64,000 nucleotides of DNA from NCBI GenBank assembly GCA_001599915.1, contig BCIG01000018.1, positions 1 through 64,000 on the forward strand, given 5' to 3'. Position numbers and translations under genes: made by a program. Every line of letters starts with the position of its first letter. Positions within the stretch are counted from its first letter, which is position 1. This stretch comes from Symbiotaphrina buchneri (lineage: Eukaryota > Ascomycota > Symbiotaphrinales > Symbiotaphrinaceae). This document shows positions 1 to 10,727 of this stretch, piece after piece. A model generated the notes under the pieces. That model searched no databases and was not told the origin of the DNA. It was given only the letters and a program-made list of their open reading frames with translations.

Positions 1-1025
1 TGCTGACAGGGTACGCTAGGCCCGAGAGGGATTTTTCGTCCCTTGTGCAGGAGCGCTATCGCCCGAAACGTATTTTTCGTCCCTCACACAGGAGCGCTAT
101 CGCCCGAAACGTATTTTTCGTCCCTCACACAGGAGCGCTATCGCCCGAAACGGATTTTTCGGCCCATCAGGTACCCCGGTACCGCCGCCCGACCGGCCAC
201 CGCCTTCGCGTCCGGCCCGCCCATTGGCTCCCCGCCGGCGAGGCCGTCGATTCTGCCGCCAAACCCGGACCCCGTCATGCTCCTTCTATGGTATGATTGG
301 AAAATTCGAGCTTGTTGTGACGTCGCTTGGCCAAAGCGGGCAATGCAGATTTCCGCAAACGGACGTCGCCTCGGCTTCTGCGATTTAGCTTCGTGCCATC
401 ATGATTTATACTGCACATAGCCTAGCGGGGTTTAATGCTGACATCCTTGAGCATTGGACCTATGTGGATGGTTAAATTAGCTGCCAGGAATAGTTGAAGA
501 AAATATTGAACGAGCGGTTGCTTATGGTGTCCGTCAGGCTTGCCAACTGATCATCACCAAGAGACTCGAATGATGGAATAAGCCGGCATTTGGGACTGAT
601 TGACATAGGGGACGAGATGAAGAAGGTATATAGATTGATGGAAGCTGCAGGATGGCTTCAAATGTTTTTGAATCAAGATCTCTCCTCGTACTGCACTGAT
701 GCTGTAATAGTGCTTGTCCATATTTTCAACTATCTATTGCAACCAGCCCCATATTTCATTATATTATTTCTTATCATACATCGCTTATTCTTTTCTGGAC
801 AATGGGAGGGTCTCATCTGCTGCTGACTGCTGACATGAACCGTAGAACTTTATCAAGCAGACTAACAATCAGGTCAAGAAAAGGTTACCAACGAGGGTGG
901 CCTTACTGCTACTGCTGACGTCGCGGTCAAAACCATGATCCTCGGCCTCGAATATAATTATGTAGCCAACCCCTGCCCTCGTCCTCCTCTCGGAGCGCGC
1001 TGTGACCACAAAATCTTGGGACAAC
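1..1025. other. non-coding region with tandem repeat
   Basis: Apart from the 41-bp repeat near its left end, I see no gene here. Open frames in 1-1025 are short, without a recognisable domain or splice pattern. The last part, just before 1026, is presumably the promoter of the FAD monooxygenase gene. Confidence 0.5.
10..170. repeat. 41-bp tandem repeat, about four copies
   Basis: Units of 41 bp start at 10, 51, 92 and 133. The second and third are nearly identical, with the core GCGCTATCGCCCGAAACG followed by a TTTTTCG block. The first and last copies have drifted. Being tandem, without unique spacers and in a fungus, it is a minisatellite and not a CRISPR array. Confidence 0.85.
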
Positions 1026-2824
1026 ATGGCCGTGGAACTGGACGTTATCATCATCGGAGCCGGAATCGCCGGCTTAACCGCAGCCATAGCTCTCAGAAAA
1101 GCCGGACACTCTGTGACTGTAAGACCCTCTCACTCGCGGCGATGGAATTCCTAGAGCAACTTAGAACGCTGGGCTGACGTTCCGAGGGGTAGATATATGA
1201 GAAATCGAGGTTTCTGCAGGAGGTCGGTGCAGGGATCCTTTTAACCCCGAATGGAACCCGGGTCCTTGAGAAATTGAGTGAGCAGGATATTTTCTCTGGC
1301 TGGGCATCGCAGTTTTGCTGAAACTAGACAGATTATCCCTTTGACAAGGCACTCGCAGTGGAGCAGACGTTGGTAAGACTCCGCGGAGCCTTTCTCGAAC
1401 GTTTCTGACACCCGGTAGGGAGGCATATATGACGGCGCAGAAACATTGCAGTGCAAGATGCCGGTGGACTTTGCTGCTCTCGCAAAGGTGAGCTGGCTAT
1501 ACGCAAACTCACACTGCTTCACCCTTCAATGTGCTCATTTTATCAGGTCGCGGGCGCTCCCTTCCAAGCCATGTACCGACCAGACCATCACCGCACACTT
1601 CTCAAGCTCGCTACAGATGAAGAAGGCCCGGGCAGGCCGGTGCAACTGCATCTTAACTGCCGAGCCATCGGCATCGTAAGCCCACACTCCGAGACCCCAG
1701 AGCCAGTGAATTAATCTCATTCCTTGCAGGACGCAGACGCCGGTACGGTAACCCTTTCAGACGGGTCCCAAGTATCCGCAGACCTCATCATCGCCGCCGA
1801 CTGGATCCACGTACGTGCGCGCTCCCTCCCGTTCTCAGACGCTCTCTTTCATCTAACGGTCGAAATACAGTCCACCACAAGACAACTCCTTTACTCCGAC
1901 AATCCAGTCACGCACAGCTCGGGCGTCTGCTTCCGCTTCATCATCCCTCGAGCCGACCTAGCGCAAGACGAGGATATCCGACAGCTAATGGACTCGAAGC
2001 CCGGGTGTAGCGGGTTCTTTGACGCGGGCGTGTATCGGCTGACGTGGTACGAGTGCCGCGGGTGCGTTGCCTTGACTTCCATTCTTCTTGTGGGAGAAGA
2101 GTAGTTACTGAACTCAGATACATCGCAGAGGGCAGCTCCAGAATTTCGTGTTTTACCGGCCGAGGAACGAAGAGGCGTTCGTGGAGGGAGTCCCTGATAC
2201 GCAGAGAGCGAAGGAGATATTGATGGAGGCCGCTGCGTCGTTCCACCCTGTATTGCAGCGTATCATGCAGTATGCGCAACACCTACCAGAAAACCTCCCT
2301 GTTCCATTGAACGTCAGCCCGCTAACCTCCCCCCAGAAAAGCCACCTCCATCCTCTCCTGGCATCTCTCCACCACCTCCGCCCTCCCGAGCTTCTACCGG
2401 GGGCAGCACGTGCTCCTCATCGGCGACGCCGCGCACGCCGTGAACCCACAACTAGGGCAAGGCGTGAATCTCGCGACCGAGGAAGCCGGCGCCATCGCAG
2501 TGCTTTTCCGAGACGTTGCGGCTAGAGACGAGGTGCTCGAGCGGTTGCTCATGTTCGATGAGGCGCGGTTGAGGAGGGTTGGGGTCATGCAGGTGCTTTC
2601 GCGGACGCCGGTTGGGAGGGAGGGAGAGGTGCAAGGGGAGCTGGAGGGGTTGTTGGAGGGTAAGGGACACATAAGGGATGCGAGGGAGAGGATGGGATGG
2701 ATGTTTTGGTATGTATACCCAGTGTGTGGTGGATGTGGGGAGAAGTATTGGGCTGATTAAGGGTAGTGGGAATGCAATTGAGGATGCTGAGGCTGTACTT
2801 GCTGCTAGAAAGAGAAAATGCTGA
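1026..2824 (+). CDS. FAD-dependent monooxygenase (salicylate hydroxylase-like)
   Basis: Class A flavin monooxygenase of the salicylate/aromatic hydroxylase type, expected to hydroxylate a small aromatic or polyketide with NAD(P)H and O2. Exons: 1026-1118, 1193-1277, 1332-1372, 1419-1487, 1547-1675, 1730-1810, 1871-2061, 2129-2269, 2337-2708, 2767-2824; these sum to 420 codons (419 aa) with no internal stop. The N-terminal dinucleotide fold IIIGAGIAGLTAA lies at about residues 8-20. The FAD-ribose motif LLIGDAAHAVNPQLGQG is near residue 303. The mid-protein DG motif reads AADWIHS around residue 164, with Trp where the family normally has Gly. Start chosen because the Rossmann strand follows at once. 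All nine introns (46-74 nt) have GT..AG ends. Substrate unknown; no clear partner next door. Confidence 0.85.
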
Positions 2825-4029
2825 ATTCTGAAACGGAGAAGGAGAAGGAGGTTTATCCTAGAATATTGCAACCAACACATCCCACAGTTGCTCACTATCA
2901 GAGCAACTCCAATAGAGAGGGCAAAAGGCTAGAATCCAGATTCGGCTCACTCTAGAAGGATGTTGCGATGTGACAGAAAAGCGCAGAACTCTAACCTTGT
3001 CGGTCGGCTTAATGGATGGTTCGTTTGGCAACCCACTCAAGGGAACTATTGTTGTTGTTGTTGCAAACCGACAAGGTGACGAGCATGAAGTAGGCGAACT
3101 ACACCGAAAATGGCATTTCCCAGCATCTAGATTGGTAAAGACAGTTTTCATGATCTGGACGCAGGAGGAACTATTTAATGGTGTGACTGGTAGCGCCTGC
3201 AGCCTGCTTGACCTTTAAAGTCTTCTCTTGGTAGAGGCTTCGGGAGACCCCAAAGTTGAAGACATTTGGTATTTTTGTGACCTTCCTTATCAGACCAAGC
3301 TCTTTAGGACTCGGCCGGCCATTACTCAGGCTCCGCTTGGGACTTGGTAGCGGAAGGAAGGGAAATCCCGACAGAAAAGCGTCGACAGCAACCTCGCCCT
3401 ACCTGAAGGTTCCAACCAGCACAGCGAGCAACACCAATCCTACCCACGCGAACCCTCCACGTGCAACGCCAACCGCGACCACCGCGCCTTCCCTGGCAAA
3501 GCTTCCAACACTTCATAACCGCCCCCGCCGCTCGCCGACTCGCCGGCCTTAAGCTTGCCTAGTATGCATGAAGAAGCTTAACCTTCGCAACGGCGTGCTA
3601 ACCGTTTTATACTGCAGGAGATTCCATTGGGGGACTCTGGAGATCGACAGGGCGCTTTAATGAAGACAGTCTTGGCGTCGCGGTGATCCATGCCGCACAT
3701 GTCCCCGCCGACGCGTCTGATTCGAGGACGCGACGTGAGGACCCCTGTAACACATAAAGTACTAACGAACTTATGATAGGACTTTTGGGGATCCCTGGTG
3801 AATTTTGAGAAGCCCGGTGATGGCTGGGTTTGACAAACGTTGCATTCACCGGCCCGCCGGCACCGGTGAGGCGGGGTATGAGGTGAAGAGAATAAATAAA
3901 TACGGGCCCTTGCCGGCGAGAAACCCTGGTGCTGCAGGCATTCTTTCAGGGGAAAGAGTCAGGAAATAGAGCTGAGTTGGAAGAATCAGACAGTCTACCT
4001 TCCGGGTCGTCTGGGATTTTGAGACAGCC
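2825..4029. other. intergenic region
   Basis: No supported gene. An open frame at 3256-3552 is Pro/Thr/Arg-rich low-complexity sequence without domain or splice signals. A-rich sequence just before 3905 may belong to the promoter of the GH92 gene. Confidence 0.4.
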
Positions 4030-6623
4030 ATGCTCCAACCAGGATTTTGCCTGACCCTTATGGTCGCCCTCTTAACGGATGCCGTTACCGGGGCCAGCGT
4101 CGACTACACACAATACGTCTTGCCTGTAAGCTGTCTGCTTCCATTTTCAGAAAGCCCCGCTAATGCTATCACTAACAGTTCACCGGCACTGATAACGGCG
4201 GGAACATGTTCCCAGGCGTCGCGCGGCCCTTTGGGATGGTAAAGCTCGGGCCCGATCTATACAGCGGCAGCGATGCCTACTCGGGCTACTTGTCCTCAGG
4301 CGTCGTGCAGGGCTTCACGATGATGCACGAGTCCGGCACGGGCGGAGCGCCCAAATACGGTGTCGTGTCGCAGCTGCCTGTAGTAGGCAACATCACGAAC
4401 CCTCTGGACGATTTGTCCGTGGGGCGTGCGGCGGCGGACTCGGCCAGCGTGGGCTACTACAAGTCCTCGCTGGCGAATGGGGCGACGGTGGAGTTAGCGG
4501 CGACGCATCATGCGGGCATTTACCAGTATACATTCGCGTCCTCGGTCATGAATAACGTGGTCATTGATGTTTCGCATGTGCTGCCGTCGTTTCGTGGCCA
4601 GGGCCTCGGGCAGAATTACGAGTGGGGCAATATCTCCGTCGCGGAAGATGGGCACTATGAAGGTAGTGGGGTCTATAATAATGGGTGGAATAGATGTGAG
4701 CATAGAGTGTTCATGAGCTTGTGGCCGGAACCTGATTATGCTGACTCGGCTGCAGCCCCTGACTGGATGATCTACTTCTGCGGACGGTTCGATACGCCCG
4801 CAGCCAGCACGAAAGTGTTCGCAGGCAATGGCACGACGTTGTACTCTTACGGTAATGGCACGCAAGCAGATGGCGACTTTCGTGTCGGTGTTGTCTACAC
4901 GTTCAACAAGCAATCTGTGTCTTCTCGCGTCGGCATTTCCTGGATTTCTGCTGCTCAAGCGTGCAGTTATATTGACGAAGAGCTACCCACCAGCACAACT
5001 TTCGATGATGCAGTGTCGGATACTAAGGCCCAATGGAACACCGATGTATTGAGCAAAATTACGACATCAGACGTTTGTGGCCCCAAATTGTGCAATGGTT
5101 ATATGGGGCAAAGACTGACAAAAACCAGACCAATGTGACCAATTTGCAGCTCCTATATACAAATTTATACGGCATGTCTCTATTGCCCTCTAACCGCACC
5201 GGAGAGAATCCATTGTGGAACTCTGGAGAGCCATACGTGGGTTACAACCGCACCTCGCATTGTAACAAGTATTGACGGAGTCATAGTATGATGATATTTT
5301 TACGCTTTGGGACTTGCACCGCTGCCACACTCCGCTTCTTCATATCCTACAGCCAACGCTTTACGAGGAGTACATTCGATCGTTAATTGATGTGTGGAAG
5401 AACGAGGGATACATGCCCGACGCGCGTTCTTCAAACTACAAGTAAGTCTCCCATCTGATACCATTTCTGCCAGCCTGGCCAAAGACCTAATGCTCTGCAG
5501 CGGCCGTACCCAGGGAGGATCCAATGCAGACAACGTGCTTGCAGATGCATTTGTGAAAGGCGTACGCCGCGCTGTCAACTGGGACCTCGGATACCAAGCC
5601 CTTCTCAAAGACGCCTCCGTGACTCCTCCCAACACCGTTCCTCCAGACCCTATGGCTCCCGACTCCTCCACCAAAGAAGGGCGCGGTGCGCTTCCAGACT
5701 GGATCCAGTACGGCTACATCACGCCCACATTCTCTCGCGCCGTGTCGCGAGCAGTCGAGTACTCGGTCAACGACTTCGCCGTCTCGCAGGTCGCCTTCGG
5801 GCTGGGGAAGCTGGCCGACAGCGCACTGTACTTCTCACGTTCGCACAACTGGCGCAACCACTGGAACCCGAACGCAACCTCACTAGGCTTCTCAGGCTTC
5901 GTCGTGCCGCGCAACGCCGACGGCTCCTTCATCGAGCAAGACCCGCTCAGCTGCGGCGGCTGCTACTGGGGGGACGCCTACTACGAGGCCTTGCCGTGGG
6001 AATACTCGTTCGGGATGATCCACGACATCGACACGCTGATCACGTACTGCGGCGGGCGCGACACGTTCGTGGCGCGCCTGGACAAGTTCTTCGAGCCCGG
6101 CGCGTACGCGGCCGGCAATGCCCAGTTCGGCAACACCATCTTCAACCTGGGCAACGAGCCGTCCTTCGCGACGCCGTACCTGTATAACTTCGCCGGCCGC
6201 CAGGACCGCTCCGTCGAGGTCAGCAGATACTTTGTGCGCTCCTTCTACCAGCCCACGACGACGGGCCTGCCGGGCAATAGCGACGCCGGCGCCATGCAGT
6301 CGTACCTCCTCTGGAACATGATCGGCCTGTACCCCATCACCGGCACGACCACGTTCCTTGTCGCGTCGCCCTGGCTGGCCGATATGACCATCCAGCTTGG
6401 CGGAGGAAAATCCCTAAAGATCACCACCCAGGGCGGGGAGAATGGAGACTTTTACGTCCAGGGCTTGGTGGTTAATGGCATCCCCTGGGCCCAAAACTGG
6501 GTCTCGTGGCAGGACGTCTTTGCTAATGGTGGCTCCATCCACTTCTACCTGGGCCCGAACCCGACCAATGACTGGGCTTGGGGCTTGCCGCCGCCGAGTT
6601 TGGGCAGCTTGCCGACTATATAG
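4030..6623 (+). CDS. secreted GH92 alpha-1,2-mannosidase
   Basis: Calcium-dependent exo-alpha-mannosidase of glycoside hydrolase family 92, likely trimming mannose from N-glycans or mannoproteins outside the cell. Exons 4030-4125, 4179-5072, 5129-5236, 5287-5441 and 5501-6623 give 791 aa. A hydrophobic start (LTLMVALLTDAVTGA) fits a signal peptide. Family landmarks in order: GFTMMHESGTGG near residue 77, WNRCEHRVFMS, the spliced block EPY|YDDIFTLWDL, the spliced block DARSSNYN|GRTQGGSNAD, GNEPSFATPYLYNFAGRQD, and GLPGNSDAGAMQSYLLWN near the C-terminus. The introns at 5237 and 5442 restore these motifs exactly. Length is usual for the family. It is not obviously tied to its neighbours. Confidence 0.93.
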
Positions 6624-7324
6624 ATGGATGCCACGGCGGCCAGGTCTTTCGCATCGGAGGGCTATCTTTTGCACTTTGCATGTATATATTTTTGCATAAA
6701 TGGCAATGGAGTCAGCCAGGTCCGCGTGAGCAAAATATGCAATTGACATTGTAGACAGTCACAAGAACCTTGTGCGATGACTAACAATAATGGCTATCCA
6801 GCCTTTCACCTAGAATCCATGTAATGTTACCAGACAGCATTGCGTGGAATCAATCATCATGCCCTACAAGAAACCCTACCTCCTTAGGGCAAATGTTGCG
6901 CAATCAACATTAAAACTAACCTCAATTAGGAACCAAGTCTCCCATTGGCCAAACGAGCTGGACCTCAATCGAAGCCGCTATACTCCTTCAGGAACCAAGT
7001 CTCTCATTGGTCACCTTCCACTCGCACCCTCCTTAGGGATCTCCCATTGGCCCACAACGGTTTGGGAATCGGCATCACGGACTGACTAGAGCCAGAATAT
7101 GTCGTACTTTGAGGATAGAAGACGAGCTCCGCCGCAAAGGATGAAAGCTGGACCGGAATTACGGAGGCTAGAATGCTCCTATCTCCACTTGTTGGAGGGG
7201 TATAAATGGGTGGACGATTGCGCTGCTGAAGGGGATTCTTCTTCGGTTCCAAACATCCTCAAAACCGTTCTTCCATATATCTTAGCCAGGCAGAACTCGA
7301 ACTCGCCATACCAGTAACAACAAA
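6624..7324. other. intergenic region, promoter of the SDR gene
   Basis: Holds three spaced ATTGG (CCAAT-box) repeats, listed separately, and a TATA-like TATAAA at 7201-7206, about 120 bp before the next start codon. No gene seen. Confidence 0.5.
6928..7050. promoter_or_regulatory. repeated CCAAT-box elements
   Basis: AGGAACCAAGTCTCCCATTGG (positions 6928-6948) recurs about 61 bp later with one mismatch (6990-7010), and a third CTCCCATTGG lies at 7041-7050. ATTGG is the reverse of CCAAT, the site of the Hap/NF-Y complex. The regular spacing upstream of a gene start fits promoter elements; function is inferred. Confidence 0.5.
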
Positions 7325-8469
7325 ATGACAGCCACAACCCATCCCGAATTCAATGACCAGACCGAAGCCAAGACAGTCGCTGCCGCCTTCCCCGACGCAG
7401 TCCGTGGCAGAACCATCGTCGTGACGGGCGTGAACCGTGCCGGCATTGGATTCGCCACGGCGGAGGCATTTGTACGAATCACCATTCTCCCCTCCGTACG
7501 TTATCCAGAAAGCTAACAGAGTCACTCGACACACAGGCCTCCCAATCACCCGCGCACCTGATCATCACAGGCCGCACGCCGTCCAAGCTGCAGGACAGTA
7601 TCTCCGCGCTGCAAGCGGAGTATCCGGACTTGAAGTACCACGCTCTGCAGATCGATCTCTCCAGCCAGCGTTCCGTGCGCGCCGCCGCCGCCGAGCTGCT
7701 GTCGTGGGCCGACGTGCCGGCTGTAGACATTCTCGTCAACAGCGCCGGCGTGATGCTGCTGCCGGAGCGCACCCTGAGCGAGGACGGCATCGAGATGCAC
7801 CTGGCGACCAACCACATCGGGCATTTCCTCTTCACATGCCTGATCATGCCGAAACTCATCGCGGCCGCGAAGGGCAGCTCCCGCGGCGCTACGCGCGTGG
7901 TTAATGTTAGCTCCAGGCCGCCGCTATCGGCTGGTATTCGCTGGAGCGATATCAACTTCGAGAAGAAAAACAAGGACCTGCCCCAGGTGGAGCAGCCGGA
8001 TTATAATCTGAATCGCATGTGGGGCACGGCGGACCCGGAGGAGAAATCGTATATTCCGCTCGAAGCGTACATCCAGAGCAAGGCGGCGAACATGCTCTTC
8101 GCCGTCGCCTTGAACAAGCGCCTCTACGAAAAGTACGGCATCCTCTCGCTGGCCCTGCATCCCGGCGTCATCAACACGGAGCTGGGCCGCAACGCACCAC
8201 CAGATATTCTCCACGCCCTGGACAACATGGTCGATAAGGGAATGTTCTCCTACCGGCCCCTGGGTGCCGGCGCCTCGACGAGCCTGGTTGCCGCCCTGGA
8301 CCCGAGCCTGGGACTTCCGGAGACAAAGGATGGCCTGGAGAACTATGGCGTGTATCTGATGGACTGTCAGATCAGCAAGGAAGCCCCGCCGCGGGCTGTT
8401 TCGAGTGATGAGGCGGAGAAGTTGTGGAAGCTTTCCGAGGAATTGGTCAAGGAGAAGTTTGTTTGGTAA
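7325..8469 (+). CDS. short-chain dehydrogenase/reductase (WWOX/retinol-dehydrogenase-like)
   Basis: NAD(P)-dependent oxidoreductase of the SDR family. Exons 7325-7471 and 7537-8469 give 359 aa; the 65-nt intron lies inside the cofactor fold as is common in fungal SDRs. The cofactor motif TGVNRAGIG is at residues about 34-42, NSAGV follows, then NHIGHF, the catalytic Ser in VNVSS, and the catalytic pair Y227...K231 in AYIQSKAANM. LHPGVINTEL matches the usual loop after the active site. Substrate not predictable. Its promoter has a TATA-like box and three CCAAT boxes. Confidence 0.9.
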
Positions 8470-8686
8470 ATGCCACCATACATCATCTCGTCATATAGGG
8501 TAGCTGTGCAGGCGAACGACAGAGGGGCCTCGGCGCCTAGATCAGACTATTGAGTTTTGAAACGGGAATGTATCAAGTTTTGATTTGAGATTCATGACTA
8601 TGGTGAAAGCGTCAGTTGTCCCATAAAACTCACCACTTCTCGTAAGGCTATTCTTCGAGTGTACATACCGCAATATATTGCCCAAA

Positions 8687-10266
8687 TCAGGAGCTTTGCT
8701 CCACCAGATTCCATACTGCATGACCCAGTTGGTCATGTAGAGCGTGTATCCACGGAAATTTCGTAACAGAAGTCCGCGCCCCGGCCCAACTCGTGGTTCC
8801 CCGCTGTTGAGCCAATCTCCTTATATGCGGCAAGAGCCATCGACTATCAGCATCTCCTGTCAGCCAAATGCCACCGACAAGCATGAGCCATAGAACCAGG
8901 TCATGGTCGAGCCCATAGACCCCCTTCTCGAGCATTATCTTGAAGCGTACGGAGATCAGATCATAAGTCAAAATCCGCCGGCGGTCATACTGCAGGAATA
9001 GCGTCATCATGAAGATGGTCAAGCCCATGTGCCAGGCGGCATCAAGGTTGGATAGCTTCTGCGGACTGGAGAATGGATGGAATCGGATGAGGCGGGCGCA
9101 GATAGAGATGAGTATCTCTTGGAATGTGTTGAGATCGAGTGTTCGCCCTGCTGGGAGATTATTCACCATAGATGTGAAAGCCGCGACATCTGACAGTATG
9201 CTGAAAAGCAAAGGGTTCAATCCTGTTCTCTGTGTGGTGATGCTGTCGGAGATCGAATTAAAGCTGAGCCCCATTGAAGCCAGATGATGTTGGGTTTCTG
9301 CCATGCGGTCGCGGAAGAAGAGCACCGGGACCCCGTATTCCAGACAATAGGTTATATCTGTTCTACAACCCCACTTAGAGCAATACACTGGCAGAAACTG
9401 GACAAGACAACATACTTGCAAATCTTCAGCAGCAGCGGCCGGTTGCCCTCCAGCTGGCACAAACCTCCTCGCAGCTCAACCATCTTCCTGAGCCCTTCAT
9501 AATGAGTTCCTGCTTCGGCTCGTCCTTTGCGCACTTGCTCCTGCAGGATGAGCATGATTATCATCGCCAATGTGGAATCGGATAGCGCCTCGTCGCTCTG
9601 CAATCTCTGGTTGAGCAAGGCGAATGCCTGCGCGAGATGGCCCAAGGAGTCGGCTGAGCTGGCCCCGCCGGTGAAGAAGAATCCGTTGACTGCTGCCATG
9701 AGCGCAATGACGCAGTGGCACGCTGTGGTAGAATTAGCTAAGGCAAGAAGCTCATGAGAGCAGTGGGAGTTTACCGGCTTCATCCGTCAGCAGAATAGCA
9801 AGGTACATAGCCTTGCTTTCGTCGCGTGAAAGGCCGACCTGAGAATGATACATTTTTTCATCCACGAAGGTGAAAACTAGTGTTCACTTGCTTAGCCTAA
9901 GTTCCTGTCCTGGGTTTGGAGTCTGAGTGCCCGTTCCTTACATTGATTAATGACTCTTAATGAACCTGGCGTGAGCTCCAACGGAGACCGGAAAGTGCGG
10001 AACACATCTCCAAGGTTCCTCTCTATCAGAATGTCGCAGGACCTTACGCACTCCTCACTCTCTGGCTCCCTTTCATCAACTGGGTCGGTGGAGGAGCCGC
10101 GCTCCAGGAGTTTGTAGTTGTGGTACGACGGCCGGGCCACGCGGGGCCTTGATGAGCGATGGAGCGTCCTTCCCGCATTCTTGCCTTTCATCGCATGGCT
10201 TCGCATCGAGCGTTTGGTGATTTCATCAGCATGGATGCCATCGACAAAGAAGAATTTCTTCTCCAT
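8687..10266 (-). CDS. fungal-specific transcription factor domain protein without Zn cluster
   Basis: Probable regulator of the PF11951 type (Fungal_trans_2). Exons on the minus strand: 10266-9942, 9876-9775, 9722-9416, 9362-8687, 470 codons (469 aa). The N-terminal FFVDGIHADEITKRSMRSHA block is characteristic of a fungal group that keeps the regulatory domain but lacks a Zn(II)2Cys6 finger; I see no Cys cluster. The rest is helical, with the usual FHPFSSPQ-like and WLLPHIRRL segments. The start at 10266 was chosen for the family-typical MEKKFFFVDG; an in-frame ATG at 10425 would add 53 residues of low complexity. The third intron (9363-9415) needs the acceptor TTGTAG to keep frame. Target genes unknown. 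Confidence 0.8.
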
Positions 10267-10727
10267 TCTGGTATGGCTTAGTGGGTCAGTCGCCTGTCCG
10301 CGATAGCTGCGCTGATGAGGATGAAGATGGAGGTGAAGGGAATGTGGAGTGATCTTTGTCCGCCGCAGACGGGAGGAAGGTGGCTCGGGGATTAGGCGAG
10401 CCCTAAGTCCGGGTTGCAACTCCAACTCTTAACCCGGACAAGAGGCAACTATAACAACGAGACCACAATAGTAATGCAATTCCAAAGCCTGAGAAAGCCA
10501 AGGAAGTGGACCAGCGAGCCAGAGAGGACGTCGTAAAATTTTGTTTTTACTGTGATGGTTACGCGACTACACTATATGTGTGATTCTTGGACCTTTAGAG
10601 GGTGGAGGGATGATGTATATTTCAGTCCATGCCCGGATGGCCGCTCATTTCGACAAGATGTGATGGTACTATAGTCTCCTGCCTCCCCCTGATATCTCAG
10701 CGGCCGCTCTCTGTATGCACAATTCCA
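10267..10727. other. intergenic region
   Basis: Between the start of the minus-strand regulator gene and the end of the atg22-like gene. I see no gene or clear element. Confidence 0.4.

Noticed and set aside
10-170. CRISPR-like array
   Set aside because: Units are strictly tandem, without unique spacers, and the genome is fungal.
3256-3552. 98-residue open frame
   Set aside because: Pro/Thr/Arg-rich, no domain, no splice or promoter support.
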